From positions 26,811,694 through 26,875,693 of the forward strand of contig CM039119.1 in the NCBI GenBank assembly GCA_022036555.1: a stretch of 64,000 nt of DNA. Direction: 5' to 3'. Positions 1 through 12,008 of this stretch are shown here, piece after piece. The notes beneath the pieces were generated by a model. The model was not told the DNA's origin. It was given only the letters and a program-made list of their open reading frames with translations, and made no database searches. The stretch is from Microstegium vimineum (Eukaryota > Streptophyta > Magnoliopsida > Poales > Poaceae). The position numbers and the translations under genes were made by a program. The stretch's first letter is position 1; each line of letters starts with the position of its first letter.

Positions 1-2680
1 AAATTTTTTTGGGGGGAGTACCCCCTCCCACCTAAAAAACCCCCATTGCCTTATCCATCAAAAAACCTTAGGGGGGAAACCCATCAGGCTTTCGAAGTTT
101 ACATGGGTTTTGTATTAAATGGGAATCGGGAAAACCCCTTTGTCGGGTTTTTCCGGGCCTAGGGGGGGTTTTTTTTTTAAAGATAACGAATGCCCCCCGG
201 TTTTTTTTTTAGTTTTTGTTCTTTAACGGGTTTGTGATCTTTTTTGGCTTGTTATCCTTTTTTTGGGTTTTTTTTTGGGGAAAAAAGTTAAAATTTCCGT
301 TTTTTTTTTCCCCCTTTATGAATTTTTTTTGGGGTTACTGCGGGGGGGGCCCCGGGGGGCTTTTACCCGGGGTCATTTTTTTAAAAAAATGGGCTCAATT
401 ACAAGAGGCGGTCAATTTTATCCTTACTTTTATGCCCCCTGAAAAGGGGGGTGCCAAAACCCAGTTTCCTATTAAACTTTTTTGGGAAACCCCCAAACCC
501 AAAATATCCTTTTCTAAAACCCTCCCCCTTTTTTTCCTTTCCCTTAAAAATCATCAAATACTTCCAAAAAGGGTCCGCCCCGTTGCTTTTTCCCCTTTTC
601 CCCCTTTCGGGTTTTTTCCAAGCTATTTCCTTTTTTTTTAGTTTGAACTTTTTTTTGAATTTTTATCTTATACTTCGTTAAAATAGTTTTCTTTTTGCGG
701 GGTCTAGGCAATTTCTTAAATGCCCCTTTTTTGGGGTTTTTGCCCAGGTACCAAGCCTGTTTTTGTGGTTTTTAATTTTTTCAAATTGGGTGCTTTAAAA
801 GGGCTCGGGTTTTGTTTATTGAACATCGCCCAAAGATGAAAAATATTTCCCCCCAAAAAAGGTTTGGTTTTTTCCCTTTTTGTTTTTATTTTTTGGTGGG
901 TTTTTTTTTGGGTTTTGTTTTTCCCCGTTTTTTGGGGTTTTTTAAAAACAATTTCCGGGGAAAATTACATGGACCGGGGCGGGGGGTTTTTAAAACGCCA
1001 AAAACCAATTTTTTGGCGCCGTGGGGAGGGCGGGCCCCGGAATTTTTAATTTTTGCCGGGTTTAACAACCAATTTCAACCCCAGGTTCGCTTTTCGGCCA
1101 CGTTCCCTTTTTTTTTTAACCATTACCTTTGGCGTGGACCGGGGCCCCCCCAAAAAAGGGGGCCCGCCCAAAACCCCCCCAAAAAATGGCCTGGGGCCCC
1201 CCGGGGGCAAAACCAGGTGCCGAGGCCCGCCGGGGAAAAAAAAAAAGGGCAGGGGGGCCCCCACCCCTTTTTTAGACCCGAGCCCCCATAAAAATTTAAA
1301 GGGCCCCCCATCATTTCCCCAAAAAAAAAAGTAGTTTTTGGGGGCCGGGGCATGCGGGGAAAGACGGGAGAATTTTTTAAAAGGGAGGCCCCGCCGCCCC
1401 CAACGGGGGCCGGGGAAGGGGAAGCCCGCAAACACTAAGCTTTTTTCCGCCGTCCAACCCCCGAAATTTTTTAGCTCCGGCAAAACTCCCCTTTTTTGCG
1501 GGGGGGAAAAAAAGGGCGGAGGCCAAAAAAAAGTTAAAAAAAAACACAAAAGGGCCGTTTTTTGGGGCAAAAAGGAAAAATAATGAAAAAACGCCCCCAG
1601 CGGGGTTTTGAGGGCCCGGCGAAAACTTTTTTTTTTTTTAAAAAAAACCCCCGCCGCCTGTAAAAAACAAAAAGGAAAAAAAAAAAAGGCCCCCGCACGC
1701 ATTGAAAACCCTACGCATCAACGCTTCCACCCAAAACGGGGAAAAATTTGGGGGGCCCCCTTGGGGGGCCGGCGAGACCCCAAAGTGCGAAAAAAAAAAG
1801 GAGGGGGGGGGTGAGGGGAAAACCCTTTTAAAGCCGGGGGAAAAAACCGGCAGCGTTTTAAAAGGCACGGAAAAAAAACCAAAAAAAAAAAACATGCCCG
1901 AACCGGAGTCAGCTTAAGGGGGGTTTTTGGGCCCGTGGCGCGCGGCGCTAAAAACCCCCCTCCCAAAAACCGGAAATACCCACGGAAAATTTAGGAGGGA
2001 ACCCAAAGGGGGCCCCTTTTCCGAAAAAAATAAAAGGAATGATTTTAAGGGAAAAACGGAAAAACAAATTTTTGGGATAAAAATGTTTTTTTTGAAATTG
2101 AAAAAACCCCCCTTTTTTAGGAAACTTTTAACCCCGCAGCCCGTAAAAAAACCATAATTTCCGTTCCCCGAACCCAGGCCCGGAGGGAAACCCGGGGTTT
2201 CCCCTCCGCCCCTTTTTGGGGGGTTTTTCCCTTCTTTTTTTTCTTGCTTTAAAGGAAAAAAACCCCCTTTTGTCCCCAGTGAAACCTCAAAACCCGGGCC
2301 AATAGCCGAAAATTAAATTTTGAGAAGGAAAGGGAACCCCCGGGGCTGGGCCCCCCCGAAAACCAAGGAAAACCCAAGCCCGGCCGTTTCCCCCCGGGGG
2401 GCGAAACGGGGTCCGGGGAAAGCGGATGGCTGCACGGGAGACAAGACATAAAGTAAAAGGTAAAATAAAAAAAAAGGGGGGAAGACCCCCACGGGAGAGG
2501 AAGTTTGGGAAAGGTGGACACGGGGGAAAGGGGAGAAAAAGGAAATTTAAAAAAGGGGGGAAAAAAAGAAGAAAGAAAAATTTGAAGGTGGAGGGAAAAA
2601 AAAAAGGGAAATTTTGGAACTTAAAGGGAATAGGGTTTTAAAAAGTGGGGGGAAACCCCGGGAAGAAAGGCCAAAAAAAG
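1..2680. other. Homopolymer-inflated low-quality sequence, no genes
   Basis: Almost every base belongs to a run of three or more identical bases, and composition drifts from T/C-rich to A/G-rich. Open frames exist on both strands, but their products are made of F/P/K/G runs without any domain, and several overlap on opposite strands. I read this as unpolished or erroneous assembly rather than a natural repeat. No gene, repeat family or RNA could be supported. What genuine locus lies beneath cannot be recovered by eye. Confidence 0.75.
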
Positions 2681-3092
2681 AGACTAGGAAGCTGGGATCA
2701 AAAGGAAAAATTTTTTTTTTTTAAAAAAAAGAAGAAAAAAAAATGATAGGGGGAGAGGGAAAAGGGGGATTTAAAAGGGGAAAAATTAAGTTTAAAATAA
2801 TTTTGTGAAAATTGAGAGTAATTTTAAAAGGGGAAGAAAGGGTAAAAAAAAGGGGAAAAATTTATAGGAGAAAATAGTTTTTAAAAAGGTTTTAATTTTT
2901 GAAAGTGGGGATGGGAAAAAAAGAAAAATTTTGAAATTTAATGAAAGGGGTTTTTAAAAAGGGAAGAGGAAATATAAATTTAAAAAAAAAAGGGAAAATT
3001 TATAAAAATTAAATAAATTTTTATTTGGGAAATTTGGGATTGGAATTGAAAAATTTTTTTAAAAAAAAGTTTGGGGGAAAAAAAAAAAAAAG

Positions 3093-3134
<42 letters not shown>

Positions 3135-3595
3135 GTTATTTTTTTTTGGGAAAAGAAAAATAAAAAAATTATTTTTAGGAAAAAAAGTTTGAAGTAAAGG
3201 AAAAAAAAGAATTTTTTTTTTGGGGGGAAATTTTATTTTTTTTAAATTTTGGGAAAAAAAAATTTTGAATAATAAAAATATATAAGGGGAAAAATTTTTT
3301 TGAGAATTTTAGAATTTTTAAGGGAAATATTAAATAAAAAGGAAGAATAAAAAGGAAATTTAGAAAATTAAAGAAAAAAAATAAAAAAAAATTTTAAAGG
3401 GGAAAAAATTTTATTTAAAAATTTTTTTGGGGAAAATTAAGAAAATATTTTTTTTTTAAAATTTGAAAAAAGGTTTAGGAAGAAAAAAAATTTTTTTAAA
3501 AAAGGAAAAATTTAAAAAAAAAAAAAAAATAAGGGAAGGAAAAAAAAGAAGGGAAAAAAAGGAAAAGGGAAATTTTTTTTTTTATAAAAAAAAAG

Positions 3596-3632
<37 letters not shown>

Positions 3633-3649
3633 AAAAAACCCCTTTAAGG

Positions 3650-3689
<40 letters not shown>

Positions 3690-3714
3690 GTAATTTGGAA
3701 GTAAAAAAAGGGGG

Positions 3715-3746
<32 letters not shown>

Positions 3747-3880
3747 AGGAAAATTTAAAGGGGAAGGAAACCCCGAAAAAAAATAAATAATTAAAAAAAA
3801 AAAAATTATAAAAAAAAAAAATTTTAAATAATAAATAAAAAATTTTAAAAAAAAAAAAAAAAAAAACCCCTTTAACCACC
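2681..3880. repeat. A-rich homopurine tract, probably artefactual
   Basis: A 1.2-kb stretch made almost wholly of A runs broken by short G and T runs, including continuous A tracts near 3085-3130 and 3595-3690. It grades into poor sequence on both sides, so it is more likely a base-calling or consensus artefact than a true poly(A) or microsatellite array. The lysine- or phenylalanine-only ORFs in it are not genes. Confidence 0.65.
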
Positions 3881-6800
3881 CCAATTTTTTTGGGTTTTTG
3901 GGGGCAAAAAAAAGCCCCCGGCGCGCGGCGCGCGGCGGGCCCCAAAAACGCCGAAACCACCCCCGGGCCGGCGGGAGGGGCCCCCGGGAGGCCCCCGTAA
4001 ACGGGCGCCAAACCCAATAAGGCCCGGGCCCAAAAAGCCCCCCCCGGAAAAACCCGCCTTCTTTAAAAAAGCCGAGATGAAGCCGGGGTGGGCAAGGGGT
4101 CGCGAACGGGCCGGGCCCAAAAACCGCCCGGCGGGGGGTTTTTTTAAAGAAAACGCGCCGCAAACTGGGCCCCCCCCCCTTTTAACGGGGCGAAAAACGC
4201 CCCCCCGGGAAAAACCCCGGGCCCCCGCCCCGGGCCCCCCCGGCCCCCCCGGGGGAAAAAGGGGGAAACCGGGACCCCCCCGGGGCCCGCCGGGGGGGGG
4301 CCCCCGGGGGCCCCCGGGGCTTCTCCCCCCCGGAAAACCTTTTTTTCCCCGGGGGGCCCCCCCCAGCCCCCCCCCCGGCTTTTCCCCCCCCCCCAAAACC
4401 ACCGGGCCCCCCCGGCCCCGGGGCAACGGCCCCCCGGGCCCCCCGGGGGGGCCAAAACCCCCCGGGGGGGGGGGGAAAACCCCCCCCCCGGCCCCCCCCC
4501 GGCCCCCCCCCCCCCCGGGAAAAAACCCCCCCCCGAGTTTCCTCCCCGCGGCCCAAACCGGGCCCCCCCCGGCTGGCCCACCCCCCCCGGGGGATTCGGC
4601 GGCCCCCCGGCCCCCTTTCCCATGGGGGGCCCCCCAAGGGGGGGGCCCCCAAAAGGGGCCCCCCCAAAGCACGCCCCCGGGGAGGCCGGGGAAACGGCCC
4701 GCCCTTCCCCGGAGAAAAATTCCCCCGCCCCCCAACCGCCCCCCCCCCGGGCCCCTTGAGGGGGCCCCCCCCCGGCCAAACGCCCCCCCGGGGGGCCCCG
4801 GAAAAAACCCCGGGCCGCCGTGGCGGACGGCCCGCCGGGCCCCGGGGGCCCCCCGGGGGGGCCCGGGGGGGGGGGCCCCCCGCGGAAGACCCCCGCGCCC
4901 CGGGGGGCCCCCCGGGCCGGCACGGACCCCCGGGGTTTGGGCCCCGCCTCCCCGGCCGGCCGCCACCCCGGGGTGGGGGGGGGGGCCCCCCCCGGAAGCC
5001 GGCCCTGCCCGAACCGGCGGGGGGCCCCGGGCGGCGCCGGGGGGCCCCCCCCGGGGCCCCCCCGCGCGGCCCCCAAGGGGGGGCAGGCGGCCCCGGTTTT
5101 TGTGCCCGCCTTTAAGGCCCCCCCACGGGGCCGCCCGAAACCTCCCAGGGCCGCCCGGCCCCCCCCCCCGGGTCCCCCGGGCCCCTTTCCCGGCCCCCCC
5201 CCCGGCCCCCCCGACCCCCCGCGGTTTTTCCCCCCGGGGGGCCCGGCCCCCCCCAAAGCGGGGGTGATTTCCCCCCCCCCCGGCCAAACCCCCCCCCGGC
5301 TGCCCCCCGCCGGGGGCCCCCCCGGGCCCGGCCCCAAAACCCCAGGGCCCGGGGCCCCCGCCCTTTGGGCCCCGGGGGAAAAAGCCCCCCGGCCCCCCCC
5401 AAAAAGGCCCCGGCCGGCGGCCCGGCCCCGGGGGACCGGGCCCCCGGGCCCCAAAAGGGGAAAAGTGGACCGGGGGGGTTTTTTTTTGGGAACCCAAACG
5501 GCCCCCCCCCCCCCCGCGGCCCCCCGGGGCCCCCCAAAAAAGGGGCCCCCCCCCCCGGGGGGGGGCCCCCCCCCACCCCCCCGGCCGGTTTTTCGGGCTG
5601 TTTTGGGGGGGCCGGCCCCCCCGCCGCCCCCCGAAACCCCCCCCGGGGCCCCGCCCCCCCCCCCGGGAAAGCCGGGGCCCCCCCCCGCCCCCCCGCCCGG
5701 CCCCGCCCCCCGGGGCCCCCCACAGGAAAAGGCCCCGGCCGGGCCGCGGGCCTAGGGGTTTTTTGGGGGAAGGCCCCGCCACCCCCCCTCCGGCTGCCCC
5801 GCCTCGCCCCGGGCCCGGGCCCCGCGCCCCCCCGCGGGGAGCGGGCCGGGCCCCCGCCCGCCCCCCAAAACCCCCCCCCCTTTTTTTGGGGCCCGAGGGG
5901 CCCCCCGGTCCCCCCCAAAACCGGGCCCCGGGAACCCGGGCCCAAACCCCCCGGGGGCCCCGCAAGGGGCCCCCCCCCCCGGGGGAAAAAAAACCCCCCC
6001 CTTTTTGCCGGCCCCCCCCCCCCGGGCCCCCCGGGCAGGGCCGTGGGGGCCGGGCGCCCACCGCCCGCCCCCCCCCCCCCCCCCCCCCCCCCCCCTTTTG
6101 GCCCCCCCCCCCGCCCCCCCCGGGCCGGGCGGCGGCCCGGCCCCCCAAAGCCCCGGCCCCGGGCCGCCGGGCGCGGGGGCCCCCCCCCCCCCAAAACCCC
6201 GGGGCACCCTTTTGCGGCCCCCATCAACGGCCAGCGGGTGGTCCCCCGGGGGCGCCCCGCCCGCCCACGCCCGGACGCCCCCAAAAAACCCCCCCCCCCC
6301 CGGGGGCGGGGGGCCCCCCCAAAAAAAAAGGCCCCCCTTTTTTTGGGCGGGGAACCGGGGGGGGGAAAAAACCCCCCTGGCCCCCCGGGCCCCAGGGTTT
6401 CCCCCCCCCGGCGGCCCGGCCCCCGCGGGCCCCAAACCGCCCACCCGCCAAACGCAAAGCCCGGCGCGCCCCGGAAAAAGGGGCCCCCCCCGAAACCGGG
6501 GGGGTCGGCCCGGGCCCACCGCCCCGCGCGCCCCCCCCAAAAGGGCCGGACCGAGGGCGCCCCCCCCCCGGGGGGGGCCGCCCTTTGGGCCCCGCCGGCG
6601 CCCGGGGCCCGGGGCGGGCCACGGGGGCAAACAAACGCGCCCCGCCTTTTTCCCCGGGGCGGGGGCCCCCCCCCAAAGCGCCCCCCAAACCCCCCGGCCC
6701 CCCCCCCGGGGGGGGGGGGGACGTCCGGGCGGCCCGCCGGCGCCGGAACCCCGGCCCCCGCCCCGAAAAAAAGGCACCCGGGCGCCAAACCCGGGCCCGG

Positions 6801-8490
6801 CGAAACTCCCCCCCCGCCGGCCGCCCCGGCCCCCGGGCCCCGGCCCCCCCCTTCGGAAGCGGAGGGGGTTTTTTTTTTTGGGGCCGGCCCCCCCCCGGCC
6901 CCCCGGTGGCCGGGCCGCAACGCCAAAAAAACCCCCCCCGGGCTGGCGGGGGTTCCGGCGGACCCCCCCCCGGAGGGGGGCCCCTCCCCGGGGGAGGGCG
7001 GCCCCGGGGGCCCCCCCCGCCACTCCCCCCGGGGGCGGCCCTTCGGCCCCCCCGGGGGGGGCCCAACCCCCCGGCCCGCAGCCCCCCCCCGCCCCTTTTC
7101 CAAAGGGGGGGAAAAAGGGCCCCCCCCCCAAAAACCGGGGGGCCCGCCGGTTCCCCGGGGGCCAAAGGGCGGGCGGCCCCCCTCCCCGCAACGCGGGCCC
7201 CGTTTCCCCCCCCCCCCAAAAAACCCCGGGCGGCCGGGCAGCCCCCGGGAGGGGCCACAGCCCCGGGCGGCCGGGTTTTTTTTTTTGGGGACCCCCTTTT
7301 TTTTTTTTTTCGGCCGGGCCGGCCCCGCCCGCGGGCCCCCCCGGCCCCCGCCCCCGGGGGCCCGCCCCCCGCCCCCAAAGGGGGGCCTCGGCCCCCGGGG
7401 GCCCCCCGGGGGCAAACCGCCCGCCTTTAGGGGGGGGCCGGGGGCCCAAAACCGGCCCAATTTTTTTCGGCCCCGGGGCGGGGCCCGGGACGGCCCCGGG
7501 GGGGGGGCCCCCCCGGGGGGGGGCCCCCCCCCCGGGGGGCGGCCCCCCCGGGGGCCCCCCCCCCCAGGCCCCCCCCGGGGCCTTTTTTGACCCGTGCCCC
7601 CGCCCCACCCGCCCGCCGGCCCCCCCCCCCGTTTTGGGCCGGGGGGGGCCCCCCGGGCGGCCCCCCCCCGGGTTCGGCCGGCGGCCCCTTTGCCGCCCCA
7701 CGGGCCGCCTCCCCCCCCCGGAGGCCCCCCCCCCCCGCGGGGCCCCCCCCCCCGGGGCCGGGGGGCCTTTTCCCCCCCGAGCCCCCCCGGCCCCCGGCCG
7801 GGGGCCCCTCGGGGGGAGGGGGGAAAAAACGCCCCCCCGGGCGCCGGGGGCCCCCCGCCGGGGGGCCCCCAACCCGGCGGCGCTTGACCCCCGGGTTACC
7901 CCGGGGCCCCCCCCCGGCGGCCGCCCGCCCCCGGCCGGGGCCCCCCCGCGTCCCGCCCCGGGCCCTTTTTTCCCCCCCCCCCCGGGGGGGGGCCCCGCCC
8001 GGGGCGCCCGCCCCTGGCCCCCGGGCGCCCGCCCCCCCGCTTCGGCCAGCCCCCGCCCCGTTTTTCCAAAAACCCGGGCGGGGGGGCCCCGCGGGCCCGG
8101 GGGCCGCCCGCCCCGCCGGGCCCCGCCCCGGCCGGGGGCAAAAACCCCCGTTCAACGCCGCCGGGGGGGGCCCCCCCGGGCGGCCCGCCGGCCCCGCCGC
8201 CCAAGCCCGGGGGCGCCCCCCCCTCGGGGCGGGCCCAGGCGCCCCCCCGGGGGGGAAAGGGGGCCCTCCGGGGGGGCCCCGGAACCGGGGGGGGGGGCGG
8301 ACGGCGGCCCCCCCCCGAAGGCCCCGCGGGAAAGAAGGGGGCCGGATTTCCCCGATCCCGCCCGCCCCCCCCCGGGGGGGCCCAAAGCCAAAGGGAAAAA
8401 TTTTCCGGCCCAAAAACCCCCGCCCGCCCGGGCCCCCAAAAGCCGGGGGCGCCCGGGGTTTTGGGGGCCGCTGGGGTTTTTTTTTGGGGG
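3881..8490. other. GC homopolymer block, spurious long ORFs
   Basis: About 4.6 kb of nearly pure C/G runs with short A runs. Lack of A/T removes stop codons, so frames of 300-900 codons stay open on both strands at once. All predict Gly/Pro/Arg/Ala repeats with no domain. Homopolymer inflation fades gradually between about 8400 and 9100, where ordinary sequence emerges, as expected of a poor contig end. I call no gene here. Confidence 0.75.
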
Positions 8491-9170
8491 GGAACCTTCC
8501 ATTTGGTTCTGCCAGGTGCCCCGATATCTTAGCATTTTTCCTGGTGCTTTTTCACTGGGTAATGTCTCCTTATTGGACCGTAGCTTTCCCCAAAAACTTA
8601 TCACAGATGGACCGAAATATGACCATGATCGTGCGAAAGGGATTCAAGAAAGTCGTATGATGATTTTTCAAGTATCACTCAGGCCTTGTAAACCCCTTCA
8701 GCAGCTTCCCAGCATCTTCCCTTCGTTAATCATCTGAGTAAGGAGAGTTTGGAGGATGTTCTGAAAAACCTTTTTGCTTTTTTTTTTGAAAAGGGAAAAA
8801 GCATTTGGTTTTTAACTCATCACATGCTTGCTGGACCGTATTCCTAAGTCTTTGGCAATCATCCATAGTCACATCCCGAAACCCGGTTATTTTCGAATTT
8901 TGGATCTTGAAATTGTGGTCCCCGAGCGGGCCCAAAAATTGTTTAACAAAATGTGGCGCCTGTGCCCACAACAGAAGCCGGGAAAAAGGGGGGCTTTTAA
9001 AACGGGTGCCGGGGTGTTTCGAATTCCGGAAAAGTGCCAGTCGTTTGACCCAAATAACAAAGGGGAAAAAATCGTTAGATATAAAAATGGAAAAATGTCG
9101 GTGAGACCAGATAGTTTCATATTACGACCCTGAAGCCACTTACGACACTACAGCTATAGAGTTTGTCTGA
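8491..9170. other. Transitional sequence, unidentified, possible gene fragment
   Basis: Sequence becomes complex but still has inflated runs (for example about 8775-8800). A minus-strand open frame at 8726-8971 encodes 81 aa that are not low complexity, with a charged stretch around TMDDCQRLRNTVQQACDELK. I do not recognise the family. It could be an exon of a host gene or TE-derived. Indel errors here would break any real frame, so neither a start nor an end can be assigned. Confidence 0.3.
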
Positions 9171-9790
9171 AAAAATTTTAGTATTTGGTAAAACAAAATA
9201 AAGTAGTAAAGCTTTTATTGTCGTGTGCATGCATGAGAAAAGTACGTTTGGACGAATCATAATTAATGTGAGTTAAACTAAACCCAAACTCAGCAATCCC
9301 AATGAGTTGGGGTCCCTGGTGAAGGAACATGTAGCAAACACGATCAAAAAAAATCTAAACTTGTATCTGCCGCACGATACCTAACCTTGTCAAGCTTTAA
9401 ATTTGGTTAACATGCATGAACCCGCAAAACGGCATCAATTAGACTGATTCGGTATTTTTGAACGTAAGATTATTTGTAGAGACCATAAAAGCAATAATTT
9501 AAAGAAAATATATCACAAGAAAGAATAGAGCCGAACCGTGTCAATCTTGATTGGAAAAAGTGTTACAAATATTGAAAATCTAAAAAAATGCAAAAACGTG
9601 ATAACTTGTGAATTTTTCTAGTCTTTCCAAAATCTAATAGAGCCGTAACATCTGCTTTTGATAAGCTATCGAGCAAATGTCTGCCGCACGTTTACTCATA
9701 AACAAACATAAAGAAATTCTTGATGCAAGCAAGGTCCCCCCACGTCATTGACAACAAACAAGATATTGCATCAAGTCTAAATCCACCCCA
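9171..9790. other. AT-rich sequence, nothing recognised
   Basis: Ordinary-looking AT-rich sequence without an open frame of note, terminal repeats or recognisable coding remnants. It may belong to the retrotransposon-like sequence on its right. Confidence 0.3.
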
Positions 9791-10380
9791 TGTAAACATG
9801 ATAACTAGGGTTTTCGGGACTTACGGGGGGTCGACGGATCGATGACCCCCTCGAAAAACCCAAAGACACGACAAAAGACTCGAAGTTGGCCGAGGGGGTT
9901 GTTTGATTTGGTTGTGAACCCTTTTTTCAAAGGCCAAGGGTTTATATTTATACCCTGGTCTTGACATGAATCCTAAAAGGACAGGGTTTAAACAAAAAAA
10001 CCAAAGGAAAAACATGACATCCCAACTTTAATTTCCTTCGGAGTTTTTATTGCCTTATTTCTCGGGGGTTTTCATTGCCCTTTGGGTTTCTTGCTTGCCA
10101 TTTTTTTTCACTTATTCAACGAAAAACCCCTTCCAGAATAGCCAACCGCACAATCATTTGCCGAATCTTTGGAAATTAGCCGACTGCATGGACACTTGCC
10201 GAATGCTTTCGAACACCTTTCTTCTGCAAATTACTGCGCACTGGCCCACCTGTCATCTTCCTAAGTGTGCCAAAAATCCAATGTCATGTTCCTAAATCAA
10301 ATTAGACATGGTGTGTAGGTTGATTTTTGAACTGATAATATACTATAGTAGATATTGGTTATTTTTTGGACTAACCCCTG
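9791..10380 (-). repeat. LTR-like fragment with a minus-strand promoter-like TATA
   Basis: On the minus strand a TATA-like motif (TATAAATATAAA, plus positions 9941-9952) lies about 140 bases upstream of a leader-like stretch reading GTAAGTCCCGAAAACCCTAG. This resembles the U3/R region of a plant LTR. Neither terminal dinucleotides nor a second copy could be found in the window, so the element is unassigned. It could instead be a host promoter fragment. Confidence 0.3.
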
Positions 10381-10786
10381 CAGAAAAACTTTCAATATCA
10401 AATTGGGAAAGTCCTAAGAGGAACTCACATTGGAGATGAAGAGAGACACATGACTTCAACAACTTTCACAAGAGTGATGCAACTAATTTATCAAGCTAGA
10501 TGAGTTCCATGGAGCGAGGAGAAGACAAGGAAAACCCCAAACCACTCAATCCATGGAAGAGGAGGTGACCGAACTTCAAGACAAGACCAATGAAAATATC
10601 AAGATTGGAGGAACAAAGGAGATAGGTTGTTAAGGCACAACTAGTTGATCAAAGGAAGCTTCCATGAGGTGTTATAGCGCCATCATTAATCCAACAAAGT
10701 AAAGGACACTTCTTCACCATACCATCAAGAGCTGGGTGGATGACACCCCACCAATGGAGATAGGAGATTCAATCTATCATCCCAAT

Positions 10787-11100
10787 CTCCATGGGAGCTT
10801 ACACTCTTGAAGAAGCTATATGTGACCTTGGAGCAAGTGTCAACATCATGTCAGCTTGTAGATCAGACACTATGCTACCCAAGGAATTCCTTTAATATAT
10901 CAGCATACGAGTTGGACACTCTTCGTACGGGTAAACCTTGTGATTAAAGAAATAGGCAGAGATGAGAAATCCCTCATTATCTTGGGACGCCCATTCTTAA
11001 GAACAACTAATGTCATCTCGGATAGCGTCAAGGTCTGTTTCATGATCAAGGATGAGAACAAGAGGTTCACTTTAATGAAGATACACCCAAGGCTCTTGCT
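10787..11100 (+). pseudogene. Gypsy aspartic protease-like domain 1, decayed
   Basis: One frame reads AICDLGASVNIMS, a D-x-GAS active-site loop of retropepsin type, then hits a stop at about 10893. The downstream half continues in another frame (start near 10940) with LIILGRPFLRTTN followed by SVKVCFMIKDENKRF, the C-terminal strand pattern of these proteases. The domain would cleave the polyprotein in an active element. At least one frameshift and several stops make it non-functional. It lies just upstream of a second, related domain. Confidence 0.6.
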
Positions 11101-11276
11101 CATTCTTAAAGGCCATACATCTATGAGGATACAACTGTTGCTACAAGAAAGGAGAACATCAACAATAGAAGGAGGAAGAAGAAAGCTCAGCAATCAAAAG
11201 AAGACCCAGATGATCAGCACGATTGATTCAGGTATGATCAACCCCTTCTATCACAATACCTCACTAAGCTGAGTGA

Positions 11277-12008
11277 TCCAAGAGTACCTACTATTGATTA
11301 CAAGATCAAGGAAAGAACATTCTACAAGATACTCTACAATATTGGATCAAGCAGCAACATAGTGTCTAAGGTATCCATCAATATTTATATGGAAATAGAC
11401 CCCAATACCAAGACATATGTGCAGCTACAGCTAGTAGGCCAATCACATTGATTTCTGGAGGGAATATCAAGAGACTCCATGATTAATATCAGAGTCACTA
11501 TGTTCCCACCAACGTCATGGTTTGGATATAGAGATAAAGATGGAGTCCACCTCATTCAAGGAAGACCTTTCCTTAACACCACTAGCACAATCTTCTTCAT
11601 ATCAAGAGAGTACCACTTCCAATTTCCTGAAGAGAAGACATAATTGCTACTTCAATGGCCACTCCACTTATGAGAAAACAAGGAAGCATCGCTCTCAATG
11701 CCAAATGAAACAATCCACCAAGGATGGATGGGCAAACTATCCAGAAGAAAGTCAAGATATGAAGACTAGTCTAATAATGAAGATAAAAGATCTCCTGAGG
11801 AAGAAAGTTGTACCACCAATAGAGGATGTATCACTTGCTACAGAGAGCAAAAGAAGAAGCAGAACCTCAAAACAGTGAATCACAGGAAGTGAAACCTCAA
11901 ACTAAGAAAGGGTGGAAGAAGAAACAGACTTCATCAGAACATCAACACAAGGTGAGCAAACATCCAAGTCCCTATCAGGATTGGACAATGTTTCCTGAAG
12001 ATATTTGA
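11277..12008 (+). pseudogene. Gypsy protease-like domain 2 with charged tail, decayed
   Basis: The sequence reads YKIKERTFYKILYNIGSSSN in one frame, so the catalytic Asp position reads Asn (NIGSS). After stops, the frame near 11520-11600 resumes with LIQGRPFLNTTSTIFF and a FQFPEE-type motif. A lysine- and glutamate-rich tail follows to about 12008. It is similar in kind to domain 1 but not identical, so this is either a tandem duplication of the protease or two proteases brought together by internal deletion. It is not functional. Confidence 0.55.

Noticed and set aside
3463..4163. Lysine-rich and phenylalanine-rich ORFs over the A tract
   Set aside because: Low-complexity translation of A runs on opposite strands; not coding.
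4200..8400. G-quadruplex cluster, CpG island or rDNA spacer
   Set aside because: G and C runs look artefactual, no unit periodicity or rRNA sequence is seen, and quality fades gradually at the edge.
3872..8737. Very long Gly/Pro/Arg/Ala ORFs (300-910 codons) on both strands
   Set aside because: They arise from GC homopolymers without stop codons, overlap in antisense, and have no domains.
9171..10380. 5' LTR of the Gypsy element ending at 15493
   Set aside because: I looked for the TGTTGACAGTCG start and the leader words of the 3' LTR here and did not find them.
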